A DNA stretch of 64,000 nt from Sciscionella marina DSM 45152 (GTDB lineage: Bacteria > Actinomycetota > Actinomycetes > Mycobacteriales > Pseudonocardiaceae): contig NZ_KB905380.1 in assembly GCF_000379465.1 (NCBI RefSeq), forward strand, positions 186,001-250,000. Reading direction: 5' to 3'. Every line of letters begins with the position of its first letter. The first letter of the stretch is position 1. Positions 16,717 through 24,670 of this stretch are shown here, in pieces. A program made the position numbers and the translations under genes. The notes under the pieces were generated by a model. That model saw only the letters and a list, made by a program, of their open reading frames with translations, was not told the DNA's origin and did no database searches.

Positions 16717-16744
16717 TGTTCTTCTGGCGCTGTTCTTCTGGCGC
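16717..16744. repeat. 14-bp tandem duplication between operon genes
   Basis: Two exact copies of TGTTCTTCTGGCGC in the 66-base spacer between the acyl-CoA dehydrogenase stop (16747) and the next start (16680). It is probably replication slippage; no coding role. Confidence 0.8.
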
Positions 16745-16746
16745 TG

Positions 16747-17907
16747 TCACACGGCGTTGTCCAGCAGTGCACTCGGCGCCGACAGTGCCGTTTCCGCGCC
16801 GACCGCGCGGCGGCGTGCGGCGGTCAGCCCGCCGAAGCTCTCGGTGATCGCGATCAGCCGGGCGGCGTGGTGCGCGACCTCGGCCTCGTAGGTCATCCCG
16901 ATTCCGCCGTGCAGCTGGACGATCTCCTCGGCCGCCTCGGTCGCCGCCTCGCCGACGAACACGAACGCGTCGTCCGCCGCCGTACCGAGGTCCACCTCCG
17001 CGCCGTTGTCGTAGGCCTCGACCGTCGCGGTCGCCCACAGGGCCATCGAGCGGGCGAGTTCGACCCGCGCGTACAGGTCCGCCGCACGGTGCACGAGCGC
17101 CTGGAAGGTGGACAGCGGAACCCCGAACTGCTTGCGGTTCTTGAGGTATTCCACGGTTTTCCCGAGCCCGGTCTCCATCAGGCCGACCGCCTCGCCGAGA
17201 ACGGCGACCCGCGCCCTGGCGAACACGGTGCCCAGGATGTCCGTGGTATCCGTCCCGGCCGTGCCGAGCAGTGTCGCCGGGGTCCCGGAGAACTCGAGCT
17301 GCGCGGCGTGGCTCCAGTCCGCGCCACGCCCCTCGGTGCGCTGCACCCCCGGCGCGTCCGCGGCCACCAGATAGACCCGGGTGGTGTTCCCGTCGAGTGC
17401 CGTGACGAGGAAGCTCCCCGCCTGATCGGCCTGCCGTACCGGGGACTTCACACCGGAAAGCGCCACCGATCCGTCCGCGGCGGCCGCGGCCGTGACCGTC
17501 GGCGCTGCGCCCCACGACCTGCCGGGCTCGGCGTGCGCGAAGGCGATCGTCGTGCTGCCCTCGGCAAGCGCGGGCAGCAGTTTCTTGGCCTGTTCCTCGG
17601 TGCCGAGCGCGGCGATCAGCCAGGAGGGCAGCACCACACCATCCAGCAGTGGTTCGGCCGCCGCGTGCTTGCCGAGTGCTTCGAGGGTCGCGTAGAGCTC
17701 GACCGATCCGGCGCCGACTCCACCGTGATCACCGGATACCGCGAGCCCCATCAGCCCCAGTTCGGCGAGGGTGTTCCACACCTCCGCGTTCCAGCCCAGC
17801 TCCGAGTCGGTCGCTTCGGCGCGCCCGCCTGCCTGGTAACCGCGGCCGACCGCCGCGTCCACGGTCTCGAAAAGCAGCCGCTGGTCTTCGTTGAATTCGA
17901 GGTTCAT
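16747..17907 (-). CDS. acyl-CoA dehydrogenase (second subunit type)
   Basis: A 386-residue acyl-CoA-dehydrogenase-fold protein beginning MNLEFNEDQRLLFETVDAAV. It keeps the C-terminal VQLHGGIGMTYEAEVAHHAARL motif but has a poorly conserved FAD signature (SVALSGVKSPVRQADQAGSF region) and no Y-E-G-T-E base motif. It starts 13 bases after the paired dehydrogenase gene at 17921-19093. Such adjacent unequal pairs in actinobacteria commonly form alpha2beta2 FadE heterotetramers for ring or steroid side-chain acyl-CoAs. I infer that arrangement here, with this as the non-canonical partner. Confidence 0.87.
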   Translation of the reverse strand: MNLEFNEDQRLLFETVDAAVGRGYQAGGRAEATDSELGWNAEVWNTLAELGLMGLAVSGDHGGVGAGSVELYATLEALGKHAAAEPLLDGVVLPSWLIAALGTEEQAKKLLPALAEGSTTIAFAHAEPGRSWGAAPTVTAAAAADGSVALSGVKSPVRQADQAGSFLVTALDGNTTRVYLVAADAPGVQRTEGRGADWSHAAQLEFSGTPATLLGTAGTDTTDILGTVFARARVAVLGEAVGLMETGLGKTVEYLKNRKQFGVPLSTFQALVHRAADLYARVELARSMALWATATVEAYDNGAEVDLGTAADDAFVFVGEAATEAAEEIVQLHGGIGMTYEAEVAHHAARLIAITESFGGLTAARRRAVGAETALSAPSALLDNAV

Positions 17908-17920
17908 GATCCGCGCCCTT

Positions 17921-19093
17921 CTACAGTCCGAGGATGGTCTTGGCGATGACGCCGCGCTGTATTTCGTTGGAACCGCCGAAGATCGACAGCTTGCGGTGGT
18001 TCAGGTACTGCGCGGCCGCCACGCTCGCCGCCTCCTCGGCCTGCAAGGCGTGCTCGGTCGGCACCAGCATCCCGTCAGCACCGGCCGCGCGCATCCGCAG
18101 CTTCGTGAGCTCCTGCAATGCCCGGGTACCTTCCATCTTCAGCAGCGAGGAGACCGGGCTCGCGGCGCCGTTCTCCGAGGCCCCCGTCACGCGCATCTGG
18201 GTGGCCTCGAGCGCGAGCAGGGTGGTCTTGGCGCGGTGCATCGCAGCGCGGAACTGCGGGTCTTCGGCCAGGGTCGCGGTCTCGGTCGGCGAGTCCACGG
18301 CGAACGCGGCCAGATCGGCGAAGATCCGCTGCGCGGTGCCGACCTGGGCGATGCCGTTGCGCTCGTTGCCGAGCAGGAACTTCGCGTAACTCCAGCCCTT
18401 GTTCTCCTCGCCGACCAGGTTCTCCGCCGGTACGCGCACATTGTCGAAGAAGAACTCGTTGACCTCGGCGCTGCCGTCGATCAGTTTGATGGGCCGCCGT
18501 TCGATACCCGGCGAGGTCATGTCCATCAGCAGGAACGAGAGGCCCTGCTGTTTGCGTGGCGCGTCCGGATCGGTGCGGGCCAGCACGAACATCCATTCAC
18601 CGTGCTGCCCGAGAGTGGTCCAGGTCTTCTGGCCGTTGAGGATGTAGACATCGCCCTCGCGCCGCGCCGTGGTGCGCAGCGAGGCGAGATCGGATCCGGC
18701 TTCGGGTTCGGAGAAGCCCTGCGACCACCAGATGTCCAGGTTCGCCGTGGCGGGAAGGAACTGGCGCTTCTGTTCCGCGCTGCCGAATTCGGCGATGATC
18801 GGACCGACCATGCTGACGTTGAAAGCCAGCGGCTGCGGTACGGCATTGCGCTGCAGTTCCGAGGCGTAGATGTGGGATTGCGTCGGCGTCCAGCCCTTGC
18901 CGCCCCATTCGGTCGGCCAGTGCGGCACGGCAAGCCCGTGCGCGTTCAGGGTCCGCTGCGTGGTGACGATGTCCTCGCGGGTGGTCTCGTTCAGCGCGCT
19001 GCGCCTGCGGATGTCCTCGGGGATCTCGCCGAGGAACACCTCCCGTAGACCGTCCCGGAATTTCCTGTCCTCGCCGGACAACTCCAGATCCAT
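17921..19093 (-). CDS. acyl-CoA dehydrogenase (first subunit type)
   Basis: A 390-residue acyl-CoA dehydrogenase. It has WWSQGFSEPEAGSDLASLRT (FAD/substrate signature), RREGDVYILNGQKTWTTLGQ, and the C-terminal IFGGSNEIQRGVIAKTILGL. This matches the FadE type in which the usual YEGTNEI is FGGSNEI. Start is ATG 19093, preceded on the coding strand by GGAAGG; the longer open frame upstream lacks homology. It is the first gene of the operon running to 12559, with an operator-like dyad upstream at 19188-19213. It probably acts with the next gene product as a heteromer. Confidence 0.9.
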   Translation of the reverse strand: MDLELSGEDRKFRDGLREVFLGEIPEDIRRRSALNETTREDIVTTQRTLNAHGLAVPHWPTEWGGKGWTPTQSHIYASELQRNAVPQPLAFNVSMVGPIIAEFGSAEQKRQFLPATANLDIWWSQGFSEPEAGSDLASLRTTARREGDVYILNGQKTWTTLGQHGEWMFVLARTDPDAPRKQQGLSFLLMDMTSPGIERRPIKLIDGSAEVNEFFFDNVRVPAENLVGEENKGWSYAKFLLGNERNGIAQVGTAQRIFADLAAFAVDSPTETATLAEDPQFRAAMHRAKTTLLALEATQMRVTGASENGAASPVSSLLKMEGTRALQELTKLRMRAAGADGMLVPTEHALQAEEAASVAAAQYLNHRKLSIFGGSNEIQRGVIAKTILGL

Positions 19094-19187
19094 GGCTCGC
19101 CTTCCTTTCTGCAACATTTCGCTTTCCGCGACACTTCGCTGGTCCGCGCTCCGCGACGATCTTGCTCTACCTCCGACCTTAGGTACC

Positions 19188-19213
19188 ACTCGGTAACCAG
19201 GGAATGACCGAGT
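19188..19213. promoter_or_regulatory. candidate operator for the FadE operon / divergent lysR
   Basis: Perfect 7-base inverted repeat ACTCGGT and ACCGAGT separated by 12 bases, overlapping a shorter dyad TACC-ACTC-GGTA (19184-19195). It lies 95 bases before the acyl-CoA dehydrogenase start (19093) and 52 before the LysR start (19266). The spacing suits a LysR dimer pair; the inner dyad also resembles TetR-type sites. Confidence 0.55.
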
Positions 19214-19265
19214 ACATCAGGGCGGTATGTCCACAGTGATAACACCGCCGAGTACGCTGCGCAGC

Positions 19266-20141
19266 GTGGAGATGCACCACCTGCGGTACTTCCTTGCGGT
19301 CGCCCGGGAGCTGAATTTCACCCGTGCGGCGCGCTCGCTGAACATGTCGGTGCCCCCGTTGAGCCAACGCATCCGGGCACTGGAACGCGAGCTGGGTGAA
19401 CCGCTGTTCGACCGCTCCACCCATCACACCCGGCTGTCCTCGGCCGGTGAGGCGCTGCTGCCACTCGCCGAGTCCGTCGTCGTCCAGTTCGACGCGATCC
19501 CCGCCCAGATCAGTGCCCGCGACCGGCGCACCGATGTCCGGCTGGCGATCCCGGACCTGCTCAATCCCGCGCACCGGCGCAGGCTCGGCGAGTCGATCCG
19601 CGCGTTCGAGGATTCGCACCGGTTCACGCTGCGCCAGATGCCCTCGCTGGACATGGAATCCGCCCTGCTGAGCAATTCCCTCGATCTGGCGATATCGCAC
19701 CTGGGCACCAGCGACAACCGGCTCGCCACGATCGTGTTGTACCGGGAACCGCTCGGCGTGGTCGTGGACGCGACCCGGTTTCCCGGCCGCACCGCGCTCA
19801 CCCTCGCCGATCTGCGGGGTTTCTCCTACATCCAGGGTCCGCGGCACTGGGATCTCGGGGCGCGCCGCGCCGAGCAGTTCGCCGAGCTGGGCATCCTCGT
19901 CGACCAGGGCACCCAGTACTCCGATCCGAGCGGGCTGCTGGTGTTCCTGCGCAGCACCAAGGGTTTCGGGCTCGTGCCACTCGAATCCGCGGCCGCGTTC
20001 GGCCTGCACTCGGGTGAGTTCGCGATCCTCCCGATCCAGGACCTCGACGCGCGGATCACCACCTACCTGATCCGGCGCGCCACCGACGACCGCTTCGACG
20101 AGGTGGTCGGCGTGCTGCGGCAGGCCCGGGAGCCCGAGTGA
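19266..20141 (+). CDS. LysR-family transcriptional regulator
   Basis: A 291-residue LysR regulator with VEMHHLRYFLAVARELNFTR at the N-terminus and the recognition helix MSVPPLSQRIRALERE. GTG 19266 is chosen because family members start within one or two residues of the H-L-R-Y-F motif. An in-frame ATG at 19227 would add 13 residues with no homology and would place the start in the operator region. It is divergent from the catabolic operon 19093-12559 and is its likely regulator. Confidence 0.9.
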   Translation: MEMHHLRYFLAVARELNFTRAARSLNMSVPPLSQRIRALERELGEPLFDRSTHHTRLSSAGEALLPLAESVVVQFDAIPAQISARDRRTDVRLAIPDLLNPAHRRRLGESIRAFEDSHRFTLRQMPSLDMESALLSNSLDLAISHLGTSDNRLATIVLYREPLGVVVDATRFPGRTALTLADLRGFSYIQGPRHWDLGARRAEQFAELGILVDQGTQYSDPSGLLVFLRSTKGFGLVPLESAAAFGLHSGEFAILPIQDLDARITTYLIRRATDDRFDEVVGVLRQAREPE

Positions 20142-20149
20142 GCGAACGG

Positions 20150-20345
20150 CTCAGCACGTGGTAGATCATCGCCCTGCTCACCGAGCCGAGTACCAGTCCG
20201 GAGCATGCGCCCGGCCCGAGCACTCCGGCAGCTGCCGCCGGATCCCGTTGTGCGCGACCACCTGCTCGACGCGGACATCCGGGTACTTCTCCTGCCGGCG
20301 GGCGAGCCGGGTGGCCAGGAATCTGCGGCGTTCGGTGATCATGTT
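20150..20345 (-). pseudogene. decayed universal stress protein (UspA) 3' fragment
   Basis: On the minus strand one frame reads ITERRRFLATRLARRQEKYP then DVRVEQVVAHN, which matches the helix and strand before the last beta-strand of actinobacterial two-domain Usp proteins (usual form: FLAERLAGWQEKYPDVRVERVV). A shifted frame then reads LVLGSVSRAMIYHVLS, matching the family's terminal LGSVSRALLHHA. The intervening ATP-binding G-x-R-G-x-G loop is gone. So this is a frameshifted, internally deleted remnant with no start. It fills the 256-base gap between the LysR and sigma factor genes. Confidence 0.7.
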
Positions 20346-20397
20346 CCCGGTCCCGGTACCGACGGGACAGGCGCCGTGCTCGGCGACGGCGACGCGG

Positions 20398-20898
20398 TCA
20401 GCAGGCCCGCATATCGTCCGCCGCACCGTCCCGGCGGGAGGCGGTACCGATACCGAGGTCGTCGGCCAGCGCCGTGCGCGCATGGGCCACCCGGCCCCGC
20501 AACACCTCCGCCGAGCAACCGCAGGCCAGCGCCGCCTCGGTCACCGAGAGACCGGCCACCGCGGTCAGCAGCAGCGCCTCCCGGGGTTCCACGGCCAGCC
20601 GGTCCACCGCTTCGGCGAGCGCCCCGCGCAGCAGCGTGGCGGGATGCCGCCCGGTTTCCGCGGCACGGTGCCCGGAACCGCGGCGGGCGCGTTCCTCGGC
20701 GCAGACCTGCCTGGCAATTCCGGCCAGCCAGGACAGTGCGGCATCCGCTCCCGCCGACCCCGAACGAATGGCCAGGTAGTAGGCGCGCGCGGCCAGTTCC
20801 TCCGCCGAATCTGCATCCACCAGCGCCGCGCACACCCGCCACAACCGCGGCCCGGTGCGCTCGAGCAGCCGCCGGACCTCGGCGGTCCCCTCGGTCAC
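20398..20898 (-). CDS. ECF-like RNA polymerase sigma factor (sigma-70 family)
   Basis: A 166-residue two-domain sigma factor. Residues 5-75 resemble a divergent region 2 (RLWRVCAALVDADSAEELAARAYYLAIRSG). The C-terminal region 4 helix-turn-helix is PREALLLTAVAGLSVTEAALACGCSAEVLRGRVAHARTAL (split here over residues 105-145). Start is GTG 20898, overlapping the stop of the upstream Cys-rich gene as GTGA, so translation is coupled. It is the last gene of a four-gene minus operon (22094 to 20398). The promoters it reads are not evident. Confidence 0.8.
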   Translation of the reverse strand: MTEGTAEVRRLLERTGPRLWRVCAALVDADSAEELAARAYYLAIRSGSAGADAALSWLAGIARQVCAEERARRGSGHRAAETGRHPATLLRGALAEAVDRLAVEPREALLLTAVAGLSVTEAALACGCSAEVLRGRVAHARTALADDLGIGTASRRDGAADDMRAC

Positions 20899-21218
20899 TG
20901 CTCGCCCTCCGATCCGCCGGGCTCGTCGAGTGCACCGTGTTCGCGCAGGCTGTGCATGATGCGCTCGGTGAGCCCCTCCGGATCGGGTGGTCCCGCCTTC
21001 AGGGTGTCGAGCAGCTCGTCGATGGTGTCCGCGGGCTGGGCGGCCGGACGGTTGCGTGGGCAGGCCGGATTCCCGCACGCGCGCGATCCGCAGGCCGGTG
21101 GCTGCGGCTCGGTCGCGGGCACCACCGGAAGGAGCGAGACCTCACCGATCCAACAACACCGCATACGGGACTGGTCGGCTGCGAGGCGCCCACAGTTCCT
21201 ACAAGTGACGTGGGTCAC
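20895..21218 (-). CDS. small Cys-rich (zinc-ribbon-like) protein coupled to sigma factor
   Basis: A 107-residue protein I do not recognise. It opens VTHVTCRNCGRLAADQSRMR with C-x-x-C, followed by CC and then CGSRACGNPACPRN, so eight cysteines lie within the first 60 residues, suggesting one or two zinc sites. The rest is acidic and helical. GTG 21218 overlaps the preceding gene's stop as GTGA and the gene's own stop overlaps the sigma factor start, so it is a real coupled gene. Its position directly before the sigma factor suggests a partner or redox-sensing anti-sigma role, but it lacks the usual H-x-x-x-C-x-x-C anti-sigma motif and any membrane segment. Confidence 0.65.
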   Translation of the reverse strand: MTHVTCRNCGRLAADQSRMRCCWIGEVSLLPVVPATEPQPPACGSRACGNPACPRNRPAAQPADTIDELLDTLKAGPPDPEGLTERIMHSLREHGALDEPGGSEGEQ

Positions 21219-21664
21219 TCGTAGATTTCGGCCAGTCGATCGATCAAGGCATGCCATCCGCCCCGGTCCAGCACCGGGAGCCGGTCGAGCATCGCCCGAT
21301 CGCGGAACGCGGACCAGTCGTAGGTGAGCGTCACCCTGGTGGAACCGGCATCGAGCGGGGCGAGACGCCAGGTCCACGTGTGCCCCGCGGGCGGGTGCCC
21401 GGGTGTCGCGGGAGCCCAGCCGATGGCGCGATCCGGTTCGAAGGTCACCCCATGGTTCTCCACCCGGTGCGCGCCCGTGACCGGGTTGTCCATGTCCATC
21501 ACGAAGCCCTCACCCACCGCGGTCACCCTGCCGTCCCGCACGCTGCCCCGGACCATGCCGCTCGTATCGATGCGCCGGTGTTCCGCGGGCCTGGCCAGGA
21601 ACGCGAAGATCCGGTGCGCACTGGCCGCCACGGCCCGGGTGGCCTCGAGGCTGCCCTCAGGCAT
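21215..21664 (-). CDS. SRPBCC (START-like) family protein
   Basis: A 149-residue paralogue of the protein at 10605-11087, sharing the pattern LEATRAVAASAHRIFAFLAR, the mid segment TGAHRVENHGVTFEPDRAIG, and the late strand STRVTLTYDWSAFRD. ATG 21664 overlaps the end of the VOC gene by 8 bases. It is part of the coupled operon VOC-SRPBCC-Cys-rich-sigma. It probably binds a hydrophobic ligand; the function is unknown. Confidence 0.85.
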   Translation of the reverse strand: MPEGSLEATRAVAASAHRIFAFLARPAEHRRIDTSGMVRGSVRDGRVTAVGEGFVMDMDNPVTGAHRVENHGVTFEPDRAIGWAPATPGHPPAGHTWTWRLAPLDAGSTRVTLTYDWSAFRDRAMLDRLPVLDRGGWHALIDRLAEIYE

Positions 21665-22094
21665 GCTCCGGACCCGCCACGAACACGCAGAACGGGTGCC
21701 CCTCGGGATCCGCGTGGACGTACAGCGGTTCGACCGGATCATCCGTTCGGTCGTAGAGCAGCCGCGCGCCGAGTCGCACGGCGCGCAGGTGCTGGCGTTC
21801 CAGGTCGGTCTTGGTGGGGACGGTGAGGTCGAGGTGCACCTGCTGTGGCACCGGTCCGTGCGGCCAGGTCGGCTCGGGCAGCTCGGCGACCTGCTGGAAG
21901 GCCAGGCGGAACCCGGTGACGGAATCCCGCAGCACCAGCCAGTCCGCGCCGTGCTGATCGGGTTCCCCCGCCGCCGGTGGTTCATCGCCCTGGCGATAGC
22001 GCAGCCCGAGGAACTTCCGGTAGAACTCGGCGAGCGCGCGTGCGTCGGTGGTGTCCAGCACGGTCTGCCGGATCACCGGCAGCACTTCACTCAT
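21657..22094 (-). CDS. VOC family protein
   Basis: A 145-residue vicinal-oxygen-chelate protein of the common actinobacterial type: VIRQTVLDTTDARALAEFYR at the N-terminus, LAFQQVAELPEPTWP in the middle and YVHADPEGHPFCVFV at the end. The first gene of the sigma-factor operon. It begins 43 bases beyond the stop of the decarboxylase that ends the siderophore operon and on the same strand, so read-through from that operon cannot be excluded. Confidence 0.88.
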   Translation of the reverse strand: MSEVLPVIRQTVLDTTDARALAEFYRKFLGLRYRQGDEPPAAGEPDQHGADWLVLRDSVTGFRLAFQQVAELPEPTWPHGPVPQQVHLDLTVPTKTDLERQHLRAVRLGARLLYDRTDDPVEPLYVHADPEGHPFCVFVAGPEHA

Positions 22095-22136
22095 TCACCT
22101 ATTCTGCCCGGTTCGTCAACGAATGGCCGGGTCCGC

Positions 22137-23498
22137 TCAGTCCTGGGCTACCCAGAAAACCTCCGCTCCGCTGCGCCGGTGGGCCGCGAGCAGCCGGGCA
22201 TGCCGCTCGGTCCACACCTCCCCCGGCCGCGTGAGCGGCACCCCGGGCGGATACGGAAGCAGGAATCCGTTCAGCACGCTGCCGATCCTCGGCTCCGCCC
22301 CGGACTCCCGAGGGCCGTCCGGGCTCCCATTGTCCGGCCGGTCTCCCGGCCAGCTCTCCAGGCCATGCAGCAGGGCTCGCACATCCTCGGCCCGGACACC
22401 GATGTGGAAGTGCGCGACCAGGGTGTCCGGTCCGGTACGGGGCAGGTAGACGTCGTGCTCGGCGTAGAGATACCGCTGCAGCGATCCGGCCGCGCCACAC
22501 CCGGTACGCAGCCGGACATGCAGCGGATCGGTTACCGTGCACGGGTTCTCCGCCGAACCGCGGTCGTCGGGGAACCCGCTGTCCCCCAGTGCGCGGGTGA
22601 ACTCGGCGCTCAGTTCGAGCGCGTGCGCAAGCGCCTGTGCGCCGTGGGCCTGCGCGTGTTCCCGCGCGGTGTCCAGTGAACCGAGAATGGGCCAGGACGG
22701 CGACGTGGTGTGCTGCCGGTAGATCGCCTGCCGCAGCGCGGATTCGAGGCCCATGCGCCGGTCCTGTCCCGCCACCAGGTGCAGATAACCGGCCTGGCGC
22801 AGGGCGAGCATGGTCTTGTGCGCGGACTGGGTGACCAGCAGGGCCGGGCACGGTTGCCCGCGGTCCCGCAGCCGCCGCGCCACCGGGAGGGCCGAGTGTT
22901 CGGCCAGCTCCGGGGAGAAGGTGTGGATCGCGCTCCACGCCTCGTCGATGAGCAGCACGGTTTCCGGTGCCACCGCGGCGATCCCGGTCAGCACCTCGGT
23001 GAGGCGCAGCCGGATCCCCTCGTAGGTCGCCGCGTTGAGGGCGATGGCACCGTACCGGCCGTCCGCGAGCATTCGCTGCACGGCGGGCAGATCGGGCTCA
23101 CCCCGTGCGGTGATCGGCAGCGGCGCGACCTCGGCGGGGGACGCGTTCGTCCCGAAGTGCACCGACTGGTGCGATCGCGGATCGAGCAGGATCCCGGTTC
23201 CCAGACGGCCGAGTACCTCGGTCGCGATGCGGTTCGCGATGGTCGTCCCGCAACTGAGAAAGAAGGTCCGGTCGGCACCGAACGCCTCGGCGGCGAGCTC
23301 CTGGGCCTCCGCGAGCACGCCGCGCGGGGCGAAGAAGGAATCCAGCGCGCTTCCCGAGAACGAGACATCGGGCAACCGTTCCTGTTCGAGCGCGCTCGCC
23401 GGGAGGGCGTGGAAATTGTGGCACCGACCGTGTTCGGCGATCGTTCGCAGCCGCCGCGCCAGCGGTGCCGCCGGTTCACCAGTCGACGGTGTGCGCAT
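22137..23498 (-). CDS. PLP-dependent Orn/Lys/Arg decarboxylase-family protein
   Basis: A 453-residue fold-type I PLP enzyme of the bacterial ornithine/lysine/arginine decarboxylase group, without the N-terminal wing domain of the 700-residue enzymes. The motif IDEAWSAI (Asp185) and the Schiff-base lysine in TQSAHKTM (Lys228) are both intact. It is the last gene of the siderophore operon; its start lies 23 bases inside the preceding dehydrogenase gene. A likely job is to supply a diamine (putrescine, cadaverine or agmatine type) or to process a basic-amino-acid-derived aldehyde or acid from the assembly line. That link is inferred from context only. Confidence 0.85.
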   Translation of the reverse strand: MRTPSTGEPAAPLARRLRTIAEHGRCHNFHALPASALEQERLPDVSFSGSALDSFFAPRGVLAEAQELAAEAFGADRTFFLSCGTTIANRIATEVLGRLGTGILLDPRSHQSVHFGTNASPAEVAPLPITARGEPDLPAVQRMLADGRYGAIALNAATYEGIRLRLTEVLTGIAAVAPETVLLIDEAWSAIHTFSPELAEHSALPVARRLRDRGQPCPALLVTQSAHKTMLALRQAGYLHLVAGQDRRMGLESALRQAIYRQHTTSPSWPILGSLDTAREHAQAHGAQALAHALELSAEFTRALGDSGFPDDRGSAENPCTVTDPLHVRLRTGCGAAGSLQRYLYAEHDVYLPRTGPDTLVAHFHIGVRAEDVRALLHGLESWPGDRPDNGSPDGPRESGAEPRIGSVLNGFLLPYPPGVPLTRPGEVWTERHARLLAAHRRSGAEVFWVAQD

Positions 23499-24657
23499 GG
23501 AACATATTGAAGCCGAGTACCGATTTGCCGATATAGTCCAGGCACTCGTCCGGTTTGGCGGGCATCACCGAGCAGAACACCGATTCGCGGAGCAGGCGCT
23601 CGAGTGGCTGGCTGCGGCGCAATCCGGTGGACCCGCAGATCCGGATGGCCCGGGTGGCGAGGGAGGGCACGAGTTCCCCGATCAGATACTTGGCCACGTG
23701 CACCGCGGTGTTCGCCTCGAGGCTGCCGCGCCGCTCGTCGATGAGCCCGGCCGCCGCGTAAACCTGAGCGCGGGCGGCGTGCAGGTCGACCACGAGTTCG
23801 GCGAGCTGAGACCGTACCACCGCGGAATCCCGGCGCTTTTCCTGCCCCGCCACGAAATCGGTGACGTACCGGACGACGGATTCACCGACGCCGAGGTAGG
23901 CGCCGAGGTATCCGGCCACCATCCAGTGCGGTTCCCGGACGAGTTTGAACAGCGAGGCACCCTCGACGCCGAGGAACAACCGGTCCGCGCCGACCGGCAC
24001 CGCGTCGAGGGTCATCGAGGCGGTCTCGGTTCCGCGCAGCGCCGCGCCGTCCCAGATTCCGCCGAAGCGCACTCCGGGGTCGTCCTTGGAGACCACGAAA
24101 TGCGAGATCTCGTCCTGCCCGCCCGCCGCGGAGACCGCGGCGACCACGTAGTAATCGGCGATCCCGGCGAGCGAGACGAAGGATTTCTCGCCGCGCAGCA
24201 CGAAACCACCGTCCTCGCGGGTGTAGGTGGTGCTCAGCCCGCGCAGTTTGGCGCCGCTGCCGGGCTCGGAGGTCGCCGAGGCGAACATCCGGTTCCGGTG
24301 CACGACCTCCGCGAAGGCCCAGTCGCAGAACCGTTCGGCCGCGGGCGGAAGCGAGATCCCGGAGGACTCGCAGAGCGATCCGATCGCGACGTTGTGCATG
24401 TTGAAACCCAGCGCCCCGGAACCGGATCCGGTGGCCAGGGTTTCCAGTACCTTCGTGTAGTCCGAAAAGGACAGTTCGAATCCGCCCGCGTCCCGGGGCA
24501 GGAGCGCCCGGAGCAGCCCGGATTCCCGGATCGCCCGGTATCCGGGCCGCGCGTCCTCCCCACTGTCCACTCCGGACGCACCGGTGGCGAGCTGTTCGGC
24601 GGCCGCCGCGGCGCGGTGCACCGCATCGGCCCTCGCCGAGATCGTTTCCTGGGTCAC
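23476..24657 (-). CDS. acyl-CoA dehydrogenase-fold flavoprotein in the siderophore operon
   Basis: A 393-residue acyl-CoA-dehydrogenase-like protein with SATSEPGSGAKLRGLSTTYT and GFVLRGEKSFVSLAGIADYY in the FAD region and ICGSTGLRRSQPLERLLRES near the C-terminus. This C-terminal style matches the DszC/hydroxylase-like and Thr/acyl-carrier-acting subgroup more than the beta-oxidation enzymes. GTG 24657 has GGAGGG seven bases upstream. It follows a second dehydrogenase, a stand-alone carrier protein and a prolyl-type ligase, so an oxidation of a carrier-bound amino acid is the likely role. Confidence 0.85.
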   Translation of the reverse strand: MTQETISARADAVHRAAAAAEQLATGASGVDSGEDARPGYRAIRESGLLRALLPRDAGGFELSFSDYTKVLETLATGSGSGALGFNMHNVAIGSLCESSGISLPPAAERFCDWAFAEVVHRNRMFASATSEPGSGAKLRGLSTTYTREDGGFVLRGEKSFVSLAGIADYYVVAAVSAAGGQDEISHFVVSKDDPGVRFGGIWDGAALRGTETASMTLDAVPVGADRLFLGVEGASLFKLVREPHWMVAGYLGAYLGVGESVVRYVTDFVAGQEKRRDSAVVRSQLAELVVDLHAARAQVYAAAGLIDERRGSLEANTAVHVAKYLIGELVPSLATRAIRICGSTGLRRSQPLERLLRESVFCSVMPAKPDECLDYIGKSVLGFNMFHAHTVDW

Positions 24658-24670
24658 GGTCCCTCCAGTT

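Noticed and set aside
15877-17949. 690-codon open frame on the plus strand
   Set aside because: Shadow of two catabolic genes on the opposite strand; no recognisable protein.
20178-20483. 101-codon minus-strand frame as an intact small gene
   Set aside because: Only its middle matches UspA and the family's end continues in another frame; the first part overlaps the sigma factor gene.
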